DNA of 64,000 bases from positions 666,712 through 730,711 of the forward strand of contig NZ_NIDE01000017.1 in assembly GCF_002197845.1 (NCBI RefSeq), written 5' to 3'. Below are positions 25,509 to 33,921 of the stretch, in pieces (position 1 is the stretch's first letter; each line of letters opens with the position of its first letter). Under the pieces are notes generated by a model that was given only the letters and a program-made list of their open reading frames with translations, was not told where the DNA came from and searched no databases. A program made the position numbers and the translations under genes. The DNA comes from Fimbriiglobus ruber. GTDB taxonomy: Bacteria > Planctomycetota > Planctomycetia > Gemmatales > Gemmataceae.

Positions 25509-26600
25509 TTATTGGGCCGATTTAATCGACTGGATCGCCTGATCCCCACGGGTGACCAGTTCCGCCGGTAGGGGCGCGTAGGCGGTGCGGCCGGCGAACT
25601 TCTGGCCGTCGTGCGTGGCCCACTGGAGGAAGTCCGAGACGTTCTTGTAGTGGGCTGCCGGTTGGGACTGGTAACAGACCGCCCAAATGATGCCGCAGAT
25701 CGGGTACGCATTGGCCCCCGACCGGTTCGTCAACTTCAGCGCGGCGTCACCCGATCCACCGGCGGCGGCCCCGGCGGCCGCCGTCATGTTTTCCGCTTCG
25801 GCCCGAATGAAGCCGGTCTTGTCGTGATTCTGCACGGCCCCGTGCTGGAGGTGCAGGTCGATGTTGAACACGTTGACGAGGTCGAGGTATCCGATCGCCC
25901 CTTCGGTCAGGTGGACCGTGTCGGCCATCCCCTGGCTCCGGGCCACGCCCACGCCGACCGGCCACTTGACCTCGCTGGCCGCCGGCCCGATCTCCTTGCG
26001 CCAGAGTTCGCTGGCGTCCGCAAGATACTCGGTGAAGAGGGCGGTGGTCCCGCTCGAGTCCCCCCGGTGGACGACCACAACCGGCAGGTCCGGGAGGGCG
26101 ACGCCCGGGTTGATCGCCTTCAGCGCCGGGTCGTTCCACTTGGCGATCTTGCCCAGGAAGAGTCCGGCCAGGACGTCGGCCGTGAAGTTCAGCGGCGGCT
26201 TGTCTTCCAGTTCCTTGACGTGGTACACCGGCACGACCGCGCACACGACGACCGGGACGTGGACGACGTCCCCCCCTTTGGTCTTGGCCGCGTCCTTCTG
26301 CTTGTCGGTCAGCGGGGCGTGGACGAACCCGATCGCGTACTCCCCGTCGAGCGTCTTCGTTACCCCCGCCGTCGAACCCGTCGAGTCGTAGGCGATCTCG
26401 ACGTTCTTTTTTTCCCGAAAGGCGCTCTTCCAGCGGTTTTCCAGGATGATTTGTGCGACCGACGTGCCGCCCGTCTTCAACGGGACGTAGGTCGGGATCT
26501 CTTCTTTATTAAAAAAGCCGGGCGAATAGTAAACGACCGTGCCGAGACCGGCCCCGACCAGAATAATGACGAGCAGGCGGACGACGGTACTTCGATTCAT
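25509..26600 (-). CDS. PstS-like phosphate-binding protein, paralogue 2
   Basis: A 363-residue paralogue of the protein at 23841, with an N-terminal hydrophobic anchor (VVRLLVIILVGAGLGTVVYY), then KTGGTSVAQIILENRW, DSTGSTAGVTKTLDGEYAIGF and VVVVHRGDSSGTTALFTEYLA. Lysine replaces arginine at several surface positions relative to paralogue 1, and a Gly/Ala-rich insert (AAAGAAAGGSGDA) occurs near residue 280. The ATG follows CTCGGGAGAGC. Family role is high-affinity phosphate capture in the periplasm for a PstCAB permease, which must be encoded elsewhere if these proteins serve transport. Confidence 0.88.
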   Translation of the reverse strand: MNRSTVVRLLVIILVGAGLGTVVYYSPGFFNKEEIPTYVPLKTGGTSVAQIILENRWKSAFREKKNVEIAYDSTGSTAGVTKTLDGEYAIGFVHAPLTDKQKDAAKTKGGDVVHVPVVVCAVVPVYHVKELEDKPPLNFTADVLAGLFLGKIAKWNDPALKAINPGVALPDLPVVVVHRGDSSGTTALFTEYLADASELWRKEIGPAASEVKWPVGVGVARSQGMADTVHLTEGAIGYLDLVNVFNIDLHLQHGAVQNHDKTGFIRAEAENMTAAAGAAAGGSGDAALKLTNRSGANAYPICGIIWAVCYQSQPAAHYKNVSDFLQWATHDGQKFAGRTAYAPLPAELVTRGDQAIQSIKSAQ

Positions 26601-26932
26601 GTTGCTCTCCCGAGGCGAAACCGGCGTGGAGAAGTCGCGAACGTGGCGGCCGCGAGGTCGAACGGCCCGCGAGCTAGACGGCGCGTTCGCGCCCAGTAGT
26701 CTTCTGACGCGGCCCGCCGGGAGTCAAAGGATTTCCGAACCGATATAAGAATAAGAGGAAAGTTTCACGAAACGTCGATTCGCGACAGCGCGAGCCCGTC
26801 TCAACCGGGTCACTCTGCAATTGGCTCGTCTTGGCGGCTGCGGTCAGAAGTCGTTGCCGTCGAAGCAGGAAAATGCTAATCCGTCACTCGGGGCGGTGAA
26901 CCTGCCGCCCGACGCACACAGGAGCGCACGCA
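26601..26932. promoter_or_regulatory. Divergent spacer between PstS paralogue 2 and the secreted methyltransferase
   Basis: This 332-base spacer has no supported gene. It carries the second copy of the PstS upstream element at 26747-26770 and a GGAG ahead of the methyltransferase ATG at 26933. Two divergent promoters are expected here; I could not pick out convincing -35/-10 pairs. Confidence 0.45.
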
Positions 26933-27820
26933 ATGCGAACGTTCTCACGATGGGGGCTGGCGGCCTTGCTGACGGCCGCCGCGGTCGGGCTGGCTGGTAA
27001 CGCGGGCCGGGCACGGGCTCAGGCCCAGGTGCCGGCCCAGGTGCCGGAGGAGAAGAAGCCGGCCGCGGTCAAATCCGCGATCAAGGTGACACTCCCGCAA
27101 GACGACGCGGAACTCCTGATCGAGGACAAGCCGACCAAGGCGACCGGGAAGTCCCGCGAGTTCATCACGCCCCAACTCGACGTCGGGGGCAAGTACGAGT
27201 ACAAGTTCTCCGCCAAATGGCGGCCGAACAATTACACGGTCATCACCCGCAACAAGACGCTGACGTTCAAGGCCGGCGACGAGATCGTGGTCGACCTGAC
27301 CAAGGACGACTCGAACGACAAGGCGGTCATCCGGTACGTCCCGACCCCGGACGACATCGTCAAGAAAATGATCGAGCTGGCCAAGGTCGGGAAGGACGAC
27401 GTGGTGTTCGAGCCGGGGTGCGGGGACGCCCGGATCACCGTCGCCGCCGTGAAGGCCGGGGCCAAGAAGGGCGTCGGCATCGACCTCGACCCGGAACGGG
27501 TGGCCGAGTCCAAGGAGACCGTCAAAAAGGCCGGGGTCGAAGGGAAAGTCGAGATCCGCCTCGGCGACGCGCTCGACATCAAGGATTTCTCGGACGCGAC
27601 CGTCGTCTTCCTCTACATGGGGAACGAGTTCGACATGCTCATCCGCCCGATCCTGTGGAAGCAGCTCAAGGTCGGTACCCGCATCGTCTCCCACCGCTTC
27701 GTGATGGGCGACTGGAAGCCGGAAAAGACGCTCCAGATCAAGGGCGACGACGGCGACGACTACGAAATCCACCTGTGGACGATCACCAAGGAAGTTAAAG
27801 ACAAGGCCGAGAAGAAGTAA
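26933..27820 (+). CDS. Exported TIGR03000-domain protein fused to a class I SAM methyltransferase
   Basis: A 295-residue protein with three parts. Residues 1-30 form a signal peptide (LAALLTAAAVGLAGNAGRARA). Residues ~45-125 are a TIGR03000 domain, a planctomycete-specific beta-sandwich (AIKVTLPQDDAELLIEDKPT, YEYKFSAKWRPNNYTVI). The rest is a Rossmann-fold methyltransferase: VVFEPGCGDARITVAAVKAG is motif I, GIDLDPERVAESKETVKKAG motif II, and VEIRLGDALDIKDF the next. It resembles protein- or histone-type class I methyltransferases more than rRNA enzymes. The combination puts an SAM-using fold behind an export signal, which is unusual because SAM is cytoplasmic. Signal peptide use could be checked experimentally. 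Confidence 0.85.
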   Translation: MRTFSRWGLAALLTAAAVGLAGNAGRARAQAQVPAQVPEEKKPAAVKSAIKVTLPQDDAELLIEDKPTKATGKSREFITPQLDVGGKYEYKFSAKWRPNNYTVITRNKTLTFKAGDEIVVDLTKDDSNDKAVIRYVPTPDDIVKKMIELAKVGKDDVVFEPGCGDARITVAAVKAGAKKGVGIDLDPERVAESKETVKKAGVEGKVEIRLGDALDIKDFSDATVVFLYMGNEFDMLIRPILWKQLKVGTRIVSHRFVMGDWKPEKTLQIKGDDGDDYEIHLWTITKEVKDKAEKK

Positions 27821-27847
27821 CGGCGGCCGCGGGCAATGAGTCTTCTA

Positions 27848-27889
27848 CGGGCGGGGCGGGCTCACATCTTTGTGAGCCCGCCCCGCCCG
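27848..27889. terminator. Strong 19-bp hairpin between convergent genes
   Basis: A perfect 19-base stem (27848-27866 with 27871-27889) closes a TCTT loop. It starts 27 bases after the methyltransferase stop and lies 65 bases beyond the stop of the GNAT gene, so it can serve both genes. The sequence beyond it is not T-rich on either side. Confidence 0.75.
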
Positions 27890-27953
27890 CGTTGTGCCCA
27901 GTTTCTGGTGTGCCCGTCAACAGGACGTTCGGTGAAAAAGGTTAGTATGCAAG

Positions 27954-28457
27954 TCAGGCGAGTACGTCTTCGGCGGTCGAAATCGGCAGGTAGAGGTGCA
28001 ACGGGGCGTCGAGTAGCGGAGTGAAGCCGTACTTGCGGTAGAAAGCCGCTGCCTGGTCGTCGATCGCGTCCACCTCGACCGCGTATACGCCCAACCCTTT
28101 TGACAGGTCGAGTGCCCGCTTGAGTGCGTCGAGTAGCAACCCCTCGCCCAGCCGCATCCCTTGGGCCGACTGATCGACGGCCAGACGAGCCAACAGGACG
28201 ACCGGGATCGGGTGCTTCGGCAGCTTACGGGAAGCATCCGGCGGGACCTGTGCGAACGCGACCGCTCCGGCGGCCAGGGTGTAATACCCGAGGACGCGCT
28301 TCCCGCCCTTCGGAACGGCCACGAACGTCTTCCCCAGACGACGTTTCTCGTACTGGTTGACGCGGGAGTGGATGAAGTCGTCGAGCGGCGGCTTCCCGCA
28401 GGCGAAAGCGGCCCGCTCGTGCCCCTTGCCGAACAGCTCGACGACCCACTCAACCAC
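27954..28457 (-). CDS. GNAT-family acetyltransferase, probable toxin of a toxin-antitoxin pair
   Basis: A 167-residue GCN5-related N-acetyltransferase. VVLLARLAVDQSAQGMRLGEGLLLDALKRAL is the acetyl-CoA-binding motif A (QxxGxG-type, here QGMRLGEG), with DQAAAFYRKYGFTPL near the end. Size and the opening FDSGxxxLDxFIxxx-like stretch (FACGKPPLDDFIHSRVNQYEKR) fit the TacT/AtaT class, in which the enzyme acetylates aminoacyl-tRNA and blocks translation. The GTG start overlaps the end of the upstream small gene by eight bases, the usual antitoxin-toxin arrangement. Target tRNA and toxicity are not visible from sequence. Confidence 0.85.
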   Translation of the reverse strand: MVEWVVELFGKGHERAAFACGKPPLDDFIHSRVNQYEKRRLGKTFVAVPKGGKRVLGYYTLAAGAVAFAQVPPDASRKLPKHPIPVVLLARLAVDQSAQGMRLGEGLLLDALKRALDLSKGLGVYAVEVDAIDDQAAAFYRKYGFTPLLDAPLHLYLPISTAEDVLA

Positions 28458-28728
28458 GGCGGGCCTTGTGACGGGCTGCCGCCTTCTTGAGGGCCGGGGT
28501 GGGTGCCGGCGGGGCGGCCAGCAGCTCCAGAAAGCGGTCGCGGTCGCGGTCGGACAGCGGGGACGCAGACTCCTCGGCGAAGAGTAGATCGTCTTCGGCC
28601 ACCACCTTCGCCCGGCGTATCCGGACCTCCGTTTCGCTCACAAACTCGACGATGACGGTGGCGTTGGCAAACGACTTGGGCAGGACCAGTCGGGCTTTCG
28701 CGTCTGTGGTCCGAGTTTCGGTATGCAT
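28450..28728 (-). CDS. Probable antitoxin for the GNAT toxin (DUF1778-like C-terminus)
   Basis: A 92-residue protein encoded just ahead of the GNAT gene with an 8-base overlap. The ATG at 28728 has GGGAGG six bases upstream; the longer frame to 28779 is not needed. The C-terminal part (PLSDRDRDRFLELLAAPPAPTPALKKAA) matches the toxin-neutralising tail of DUF1778 antitoxins, which usually reads LSERDxxxFLEALxNPPxPNxAL. The N-terminus (TTDAKARLVLPKSFANATVIVEFVSETEVRI) does not resemble the usual ribbon-helix-helix and looks AbrB- or beta-barrel-like. As DNA-binding antitoxins repress their own operon, autoregulation is expected. Confidence 0.78.
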   Translation of the reverse strand: MHTETRTTDAKARLVLPKSFANATVIVEFVSETEVRIRRAKVVAEDDLLFAEESASPLSDRDRDRFLELLAAPPAPTPALKKAAARHKARRG

Positions 28729-28891
28729 TACGCCTCCCTCGCTCATGTTGGTAAGTAATGGTAACGCAAAGTGGGACACAAACTCAAGTGGGACGATCCC
28801 CGATGACCCCGGCGCGGCCCTTGTTCGGCCGCGCCGACGGGGCTACCATGTTTTACCTGCCGAGACTTTCCCCGCCCGAACCCGAGGGACC

Positions 28892-30817
28892 ATGATGGCC
28901 CGCTTCTCGTTCGTTTTCACCCTGGCCGCGGTTCTGGCGGCCGCCGGCTTCGCGACTGCCGGGTCGTCTAACAGTCTCCTCGACGTGTCCCCGGACGGCG
29001 GCAAGTTGCTCGTCGCGAACACGGACAGCGGGACCGTGACCGTGGTCGATTTGAAGACGCGGAAGGTCACCCTCGAACTGGCCGCCGGCGACCACCCCGA
29101 GGGAACGACGTGGGTCGGCACGGGGCCGGTCGGCCTCGTCACGGTGTACGGCGACGACAAACTCCTGTTCGTCGACGCGGACCAGAAGAAGATCGTCCAC
29201 ACGCTGAAAGTGGACGACGAGCCGTATGGCGTCGTGACCACCCGGGACGGGGCGTTCGCTTACGTTTCGCACGACTATCCCGGGACCGTGTCCGAGATCG
29301 ACGTGGCCGCGCGGGCCGTGAAGCGGACGTTCAAGGTCGGGGCCGGGTGCCGCGGGATCGCGCTGTCGACCGACGAGAAGACGCTGTATGTGACCGAGTT
29401 CTTCACCGCCCGCCTGATCGCCGTCGACCGCGCGTCCGGCAAGGTGGTGGATAAGTGGGAGCCGCACAGCGCGGACAACCTCGCCCGCCACGTCGTCGTC
29501 CACCCGACGCGGCCGAAGGCGTACCTGTCGCACATCCGCAGCCGGGTGAACGCGTTTGACGCCCGCGGGTCGATCTTCCCGCAACTTTCGTTCTGCGACC
29601 TCGCCCCGAAGCCCGCGGGCGAGAAGCGGCGGCGGTCGCTGGCGATGGACACTTACAACAACGTCTACGTCGTCACCAACCCGTGGGAGGCCGCCCTGTC
29701 GCCGGACGGGACCAAGATTTACACGATCTATGCCGGCACCGACGACATGAACGTGTCGCGGACCATCGACGACGACTACCAGGAAGTCGAGCGGATCGGT
29801 CGCGCGGTGACGGTCGGCAAGCACCCCCGCGCCGTCCGCGTGTCGCCCGACGGGAAGGAAGTCTACGTTTACAACACGCTCGATTACTCGGTGTCCGTAC
29901 TCAACGCCGACCTGAAGAAGCTCGCCTCGGTTCCCGTCTGCACGCCCGCCCACACGCCCGAATGGCGGCGGGGCAAGGAACTGTTCGAGACCGCGAAGCA
30001 GCCGATGGGCAGCGCCCGGTGGATCGCCTGTTCCTCGTGCCACCCGGACGGCCTGACGGACGGCCGCGTGTGGGAGAACCCGGAGGGGCACCGGAAGACG
30101 CCGAACCTGTTCGGCCTCGCCCACACCCACCCGCTCCACTGGTCGGCCGACCGGGACGAGGTACAGGACTTCGAGTACACGGTCCGCGGTAAGCTGATGC
30201 AGGGGGCCGGTCTGGCCCGCCACCCGCTCAAACCCCGGAAAACGTTCACCGAGTTTTCCGAACTGGACCAGAAGACGGCCAACCTGTCGCCGGACCTGGA
30301 CGCGCTGGCCGTGTACACCAACTCTTACGGCTTCCGCCTCTCGCCGCACGCGGCCGGACCGGGCAAGCTGACGGCCGAGGCCGAGCGCGGGAAGAAGCTG
30401 TTCTTCGCCGCCGAGACGAAGTGCGCGACGTGCCACTCCGGCCCGTATTTCACGGACGGCAAGCGCGAGCGACCGTTCAACTTGCACGACGTCGGCACCG
30501 GCGACGCCCCCACGGAAAAGCTCGGCCCCAAGTACGACACGCCGACGCTCCTGGGCGTGTATCGCGTCAACACCTATCTCCACGACGGCCGCGCGAAAAC
30601 GCTCGCCGAGGTGCTGACGACCTACAACAAGGGCGACAAGCACGGCAAAACCAGCCACCTCACGCCAACGGAAACCGACGACCTGGTCGCCTTCCTCAAG
30701 TCCCTGCCCTATGAGCAACCGCCGGACGAAACACCGAACACCGTCGAACACCGGATCAAGATGAAGCCGGTGACGGGGCCGGCCGTGGTGACGGGGGCGG
30801 CCGCGAGCGGGGGGTAG
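28892..30817 (+). CDS. Exported di-heme cytochrome c with YVTN beta-propeller
   Basis: A 641-residue exported protein. The ATG at 28892 begins a signal peptide (MMARFSFVFTLAAVLAAAGFATA); the frame stays open upstream to 28487 only as the shadow of the antitoxin gene. Residues ~25-350 form a YVTN-type propeller (LLVANTDSGTVTVVDLKTRKV, YVTEFFTARLIAVDRASGKV, VSPDGKEVYVYNTLDYSVSVLN). The C-terminal part has two c-heme sites, CSSCH and CATCH, as in MauG/cytochrome c peroxidase-like proteins. It could be an electron carrier or peroxidase; the partner is not known. A 13-base-stem hairpin follows the gene. Confidence 0.88.
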   Translation: MMARFSFVFTLAAVLAAAGFATAGSSNSLLDVSPDGGKLLVANTDSGTVTVVDLKTRKVTLELAAGDHPEGTTWVGTGPVGLVTVYGDDKLLFVDADQKKIVHTLKVDDEPYGVVTTRDGAFAYVSHDYPGTVSEIDVAARAVKRTFKVGAGCRGIALSTDEKTLYVTEFFTARLIAVDRASGKVVDKWEPHSADNLARHVVVHPTRPKAYLSHIRSRVNAFDARGSIFPQLSFCDLAPKPAGEKRRRSLAMDTYNNVYVVTNPWEAALSPDGTKIYTIYAGTDDMNVSRTIDDDYQEVERIGRAVTVGKHPRAVRVSPDGKEVYVYNTLDYSVSVLNADLKKLASVPVCTPAHTPEWRRGKELFETAKQPMGSARWIACSSCHPDGLTDGRVWENPEGHRKTPNLFGLAHTHPLHWSADRDEVQDFEYTVRGKLMQGAGLARHPLKPRKTFTEFSELDQKTANLSPDLDALAVYTNSYGFRLSPHAAGPGKLTAEAERGKKLFFAAETKCATCHSGPYFTDGKRERPFNLHDVGTGDAPTEKLGPKYDTPTLLGVYRVNTYLHDGRAKTLAEVLTTYNKGDKHGKTSHLTPTETDDLVAFLKSLPYEQPPDETPNTVEHRIKMKPVTGPAVVTGAAASGG

Positions 30818-30841
30818 AGAAGTCAGTAGTGTGCCCCCGAT

Positions 30842-30883
30842 AACGAGGCGAGCCTGGAGCATCCGTTCCGGGCTCGCCTCGTT
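30842..30883 (+). terminator. Hairpin after the cytochrome gene
   Basis: AACGAGGCGAGCC (30842-30854) pairs exactly with GGCTCGCCTCGTT (30871-30883) over 13 bases with a 16-base loop, 24 bases after the cytochrome stop. It separates that gene from the ECF-WD40 gene. Confidence 0.7.
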
Positions 30884-30961
30884 TCGCCACCGATTGTTGT
30901 CCCCTCGGAGCCTGTGGACGGGCAGTATCTGGCAGGTTCCCTGCTCACGCCCGAGGACGCC

Positions 30962-33853
30962 ATGGCAACCATTCCCGCGACCGTCGGCCGCCTGCTCACG
31001 GTCTGTCAGCCGTCACCCTCACCGGACGCCGTCCTGGTCGCTCGTTTCGTCGCGCACCGCGACGACGCGGCGTTCGCCGAACTCGCCCACCGACACGGCC
31101 AGATGGTGTTGTCGGTCGCCCGTCGTTCCGTCCGCGATCCTCACCTGGCCGAAGACGTGGCCCAGGCCGTGTTTCTGGTCCTGGCACGGAAGGCGGGCCG
31201 CCTCACGCGACCAGACCGGCTGGCAGGTTGGCTGTTCGGCGTCACCCGCCGGCTCGCCCAAAAAGCCGCGGTCCGCCACCACCGGGACGCCGGACGAACC
31301 TGCCCACTGACTGACATGCCAGCCACCCCGGATGCACCGTCGGAGTGGAACGGGCTGACCCAAATGTTGGATGAAGAGTTGGTCCGACTGCCGGAAGCCG
31401 AACGGGTCTCGCTCGTCCTCTGTTATCTGGAAGGGCTGACCCAGGACGAAGCGGCGCGATCGTGTGGCTGGAGCGTCCGGACGCTCCGTCGCCGACTCAC
31501 GGCCGGCCGCGAGCGGTTGCGGGAGCGACTCCAGCGGCGGGGCGCCGAATTGGGGACAGTCCTGGCCGCCCTAGCGGTCGCCCCAGCCACAGACGCGGGT
31601 GTCATCGGGCGGCTCGTTGCGGTTTTGAATGGGGCAGTCCTGTCCAATCGAGTGATGAGTTTGGCCCGGGCCGAGTTCTTGTCGGTGGGGTGGGGTAAGG
31701 TGGCCGGGTGGGTGGTCGCGGCGGTCGCGGTCGTGGGATTCGCAGCCGGTCTCGTGGCGGGATTTCAGCCCGAGTCACCGCCTCCCACGCCGACCCCGGC
31801 CGGACCGGCAGCCCAACCACCAGCCGCTGCCGGCGCTGAACCGGTCGCCGCAAAGCCCATCCAGCTCGGTTCGACCGAGCTCCACCACCCGGACATCCTG
31901 ACCCATTTGAGGTTTTCCAAAGACGGCAAGGAACTCATTTCTTACGGACGAGGAAAAGTCCGCCGGTGGGACAGTCGCACGGGTGCCGCTGTGCGCGCTC
32001 CCGGCCCACTGCACGATGTCCAAACCAGTTACGACAAATCGTTACTTTTCGCTGACGGAACGAGAGTCCTGTCATCGCATGTCGACAACGATCCCGAACG
32101 CTACTCCGTCCGCGAGTACGACTTGATAAACAACAGGTTTACCAAGCTCTTCGACATCCCCTCGCGTCCCGGACCTAACGGGCCACCGGACAAGTTCGGA
32201 CCCTATTGCGAACTCTCGCCGGACGAGACATTGCTGGTCGAAGGACATAGGGGGGCCGCCTATGTGTGGGATCTGAAGAAGAACGCGGTCCGGTATCGTC
32301 TCGCGATACCGGGGCCTCATTCGGGCGACTTCGTCTTTACCCCGGACGGGAAATTCTTACTCTCGGTGGACGACGACGAGGGTACCGTCAACTTTTGGAA
32401 TCCGGGGACGGGAGAAAAGGTCAAGGCACTCGCACAAGAGAACCCAGGGAAGGTCGGCTTCCAGAAAATCGCCGTGTCACACGACGGTCACTGGCTCGTA
32501 ATGGCGGGGGACAATCGCTCGACTCCCCGGACGGGCAGCAAAGTGATTTTTTGGGACCTCGAGGGCAAACAAGGCATCCGCGAGAGAGTACTGCCCGACG
32601 AATTAGGCGTGGACGGAACCATGAGTTTTGGGCCGAACGGCACGCTATACGTGGCGTCCGTCCCCATCAAAAAATGGGGCGTCGTTGTCACGAAATGGGA
32701 CGTTGCCGAAGGTACTCAGCTCGCCCGGTGGGACGGGCAACACATCGTCAAAACCGGAATGCTGACCTTGACCGTCAGCCCTGACGGCAAGACATTTGCG
32801 ATCGGAACATACGAGGGCGGAATCCATCTCATCAACACCAACACGGGCCGCGAAGTTGTCTCCCCCGAACGGCACGCGGTGGCTGTGGTCGGCGTGAGCT
32901 TCGATCCGACCGGGACAGAGGTGCAGACGGTCAGCGCCAACGGATCCGTCATGACCTGGAATTCCCGGACGAGTCGCCTGCAATCCCGACTAAACCCACT
33001 CTCCCCTGGCGAACCGCAAATCAAACAAAACCCGGGTGCAGTTGCGTCGGATAAGTACACCACCATCGTTGCATCACCGGACGGCCAGTGGCTATTGACC
33101 CAACACGCCCAGACGAGGCCGTACAAACGGGTCACCACGCTGTGGTCCACCGGCCCCAACGCGATGACGTACAGTTGGGATATTGACCTGGTTCGGGGAT
33201 TCATTCCCGTTCCAGGCGGCAAGCGGGTTGTGTGCCGCACCTTTGTCTCGGGCGGGGACCAACTCAGAGCCTGGGATGTTGCGGCCCAGAGTGAGTTGCC
33301 GGACATCAAACGGACGTTTGACGCCATCCAAACTCAGTACGTAATTTCTTCGGACGGCATGACGATTGTCTGTTGTGACGAGGTGTCGGCAGCGGGCTTC
33401 GATTTGAAAACCGGGCGTGAGCGGTTTTCCTGGAAACTCGCGGACCACGGCGTACTCGGGCGACCGATACCGGAGGGCACTCAACGGGCCGGGTTGATCC
33501 GGGCGCTAGCACTCTCACCGGACGGGAAGACACTCGCGATCTCGATCGGCGGGGCGATGTTCCTCGACCCAACAAAGTGGAAAAACCATCTAGTGTTGGT
33601 CGAAACCGAAACGGGGAAGGTGCTAAGGCGGTCATCCACGACGGAAACATTCGGCGAATGGCTGGCGTATTCACCCGATGGCAAATGGATCGCCGGCCCG
33701 GGCTGTGTTTGGAATGCGGCGACTCTCAAGGAAGTCCGGCGGTTCCCGGAACTGCCGACGGCGACGGCCGGCGCGTTCAGCCCCGACGGCAAGCGGGTGG
33801 CAATTGGCTACGTCAACGGTACGGCCGCGGTGTGGCCCGTAAATGCGGAATGA
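30962..33853 (+). CDS. ECF sigma factor fused to a membrane segment and WD40 propeller
   Basis: A 963-residue fusion. Residues ~20-195 are an ECF sigma factor: region 2 around DAAFAELAHRHGQMVLSVARRSVRDP and HLAEDVAQAVFLVLARKAGR, region 4 around LVLCYLEGLTQDEAARSCGWSVRTLRRRL. A membrane helix lies near 249-268 (GWVVAAVAVVGFAAGLVAGF), a Pro/Ala linker follows, and WD40-like blades fill the rest (FSPDGKRVAIGYVNGTAAVW, LSPDGKTLAISIGG, VSPDGKTFAIGTYEGGIHLI). The layout fits the planctomycete ECF group with WD40 extensions, where the propeller would sit outside the membrane and sense a signal. ATG at 30962 is preferred to an earlier GTG. No anti-sigma gene is adjacent. Confidence 0.9.
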   Translation: MATIPATVGRLLTVCQPSPSPDAVLVARFVAHRDDAAFAELAHRHGQMVLSVARRSVRDPHLAEDVAQAVFLVLARKAGRLTRPDRLAGWLFGVTRRLAQKAAVRHHRDAGRTCPLTDMPATPDAPSEWNGLTQMLDEELVRLPEAERVSLVLCYLEGLTQDEAARSCGWSVRTLRRRLTAGRERLRERLQRRGAELGTVLAALAVAPATDAGVIGRLVAVLNGAVLSNRVMSLARAEFLSVGWGKVAGWVVAAVAVVGFAAGLVAGFQPESPPPTPTPAGPAAQPPAAAGAEPVAAKPIQLGSTELHHPDILTHLRFSKDGKELISYGRGKVRRWDSRTGAAVRAPGPLHDVQTSYDKSLLFADGTRVLSSHVDNDPERYSVREYDLINNRFTKLFDIPSRPGPNGPPDKFGPYCELSPDETLLVEGHRGAAYVWDLKKNAVRYRLAIPGPHSGDFVFTPDGKFLLSVDDDEGTVNFWNPGTGEKVKALAQENPGKVGFQKIAVSHDGHWLVMAGDNRSTPRTGSKVIFWDLEGKQGIRERVLPDELGVDGTMSFGPNGTLYVASVPIKKWGVVVTKWDVAEGTQLARWDGQHIVKTGMLTLTVSPDGKTFAIGTYEGGIHLINTNTGREVVSPERHAVAVVGVSFDPTGTEVQTVSANGSVMTWNSRTSRLQSRLNPLSPGEPQIKQNPGAVASDKYTTIVASPDGQWLLTQHAQTRPYKRVTTLWSTGPNAMTYSWDIDLVRGFIPVPGGKRVVCRTFVSGGDQLRAWDVAAQSELPDIKRTFDAIQTQYVISSDGMTIVCCDEVSAAGFDLKTGRERFSWKLADHGVLGRPIPEGTQRAGLIRALALSPDGKTLAISIGGAMFLDPTKWKNHLVLVETETGKVLRRSSTTETFGEWLAYSPDGKWIAGPGCVWNAATLKEVRRFPELPTATAGAFSPDGKRVAIGYVNGTAAVWPVNAE

Positions 33854-33921
33854 ATACGCAATGCCGCGTCTCATGGTTGTCCGAGGTAATCCCACGGTGC
33901 GGAAGTCATCCCGAGGCTCGA

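Noticed and set aside
28487-28891. N-terminal extension of the cytochrome
   Set aside because: The frame is open but is the antisense shadow of the antitoxin gene; the signal peptide begins at 28892.
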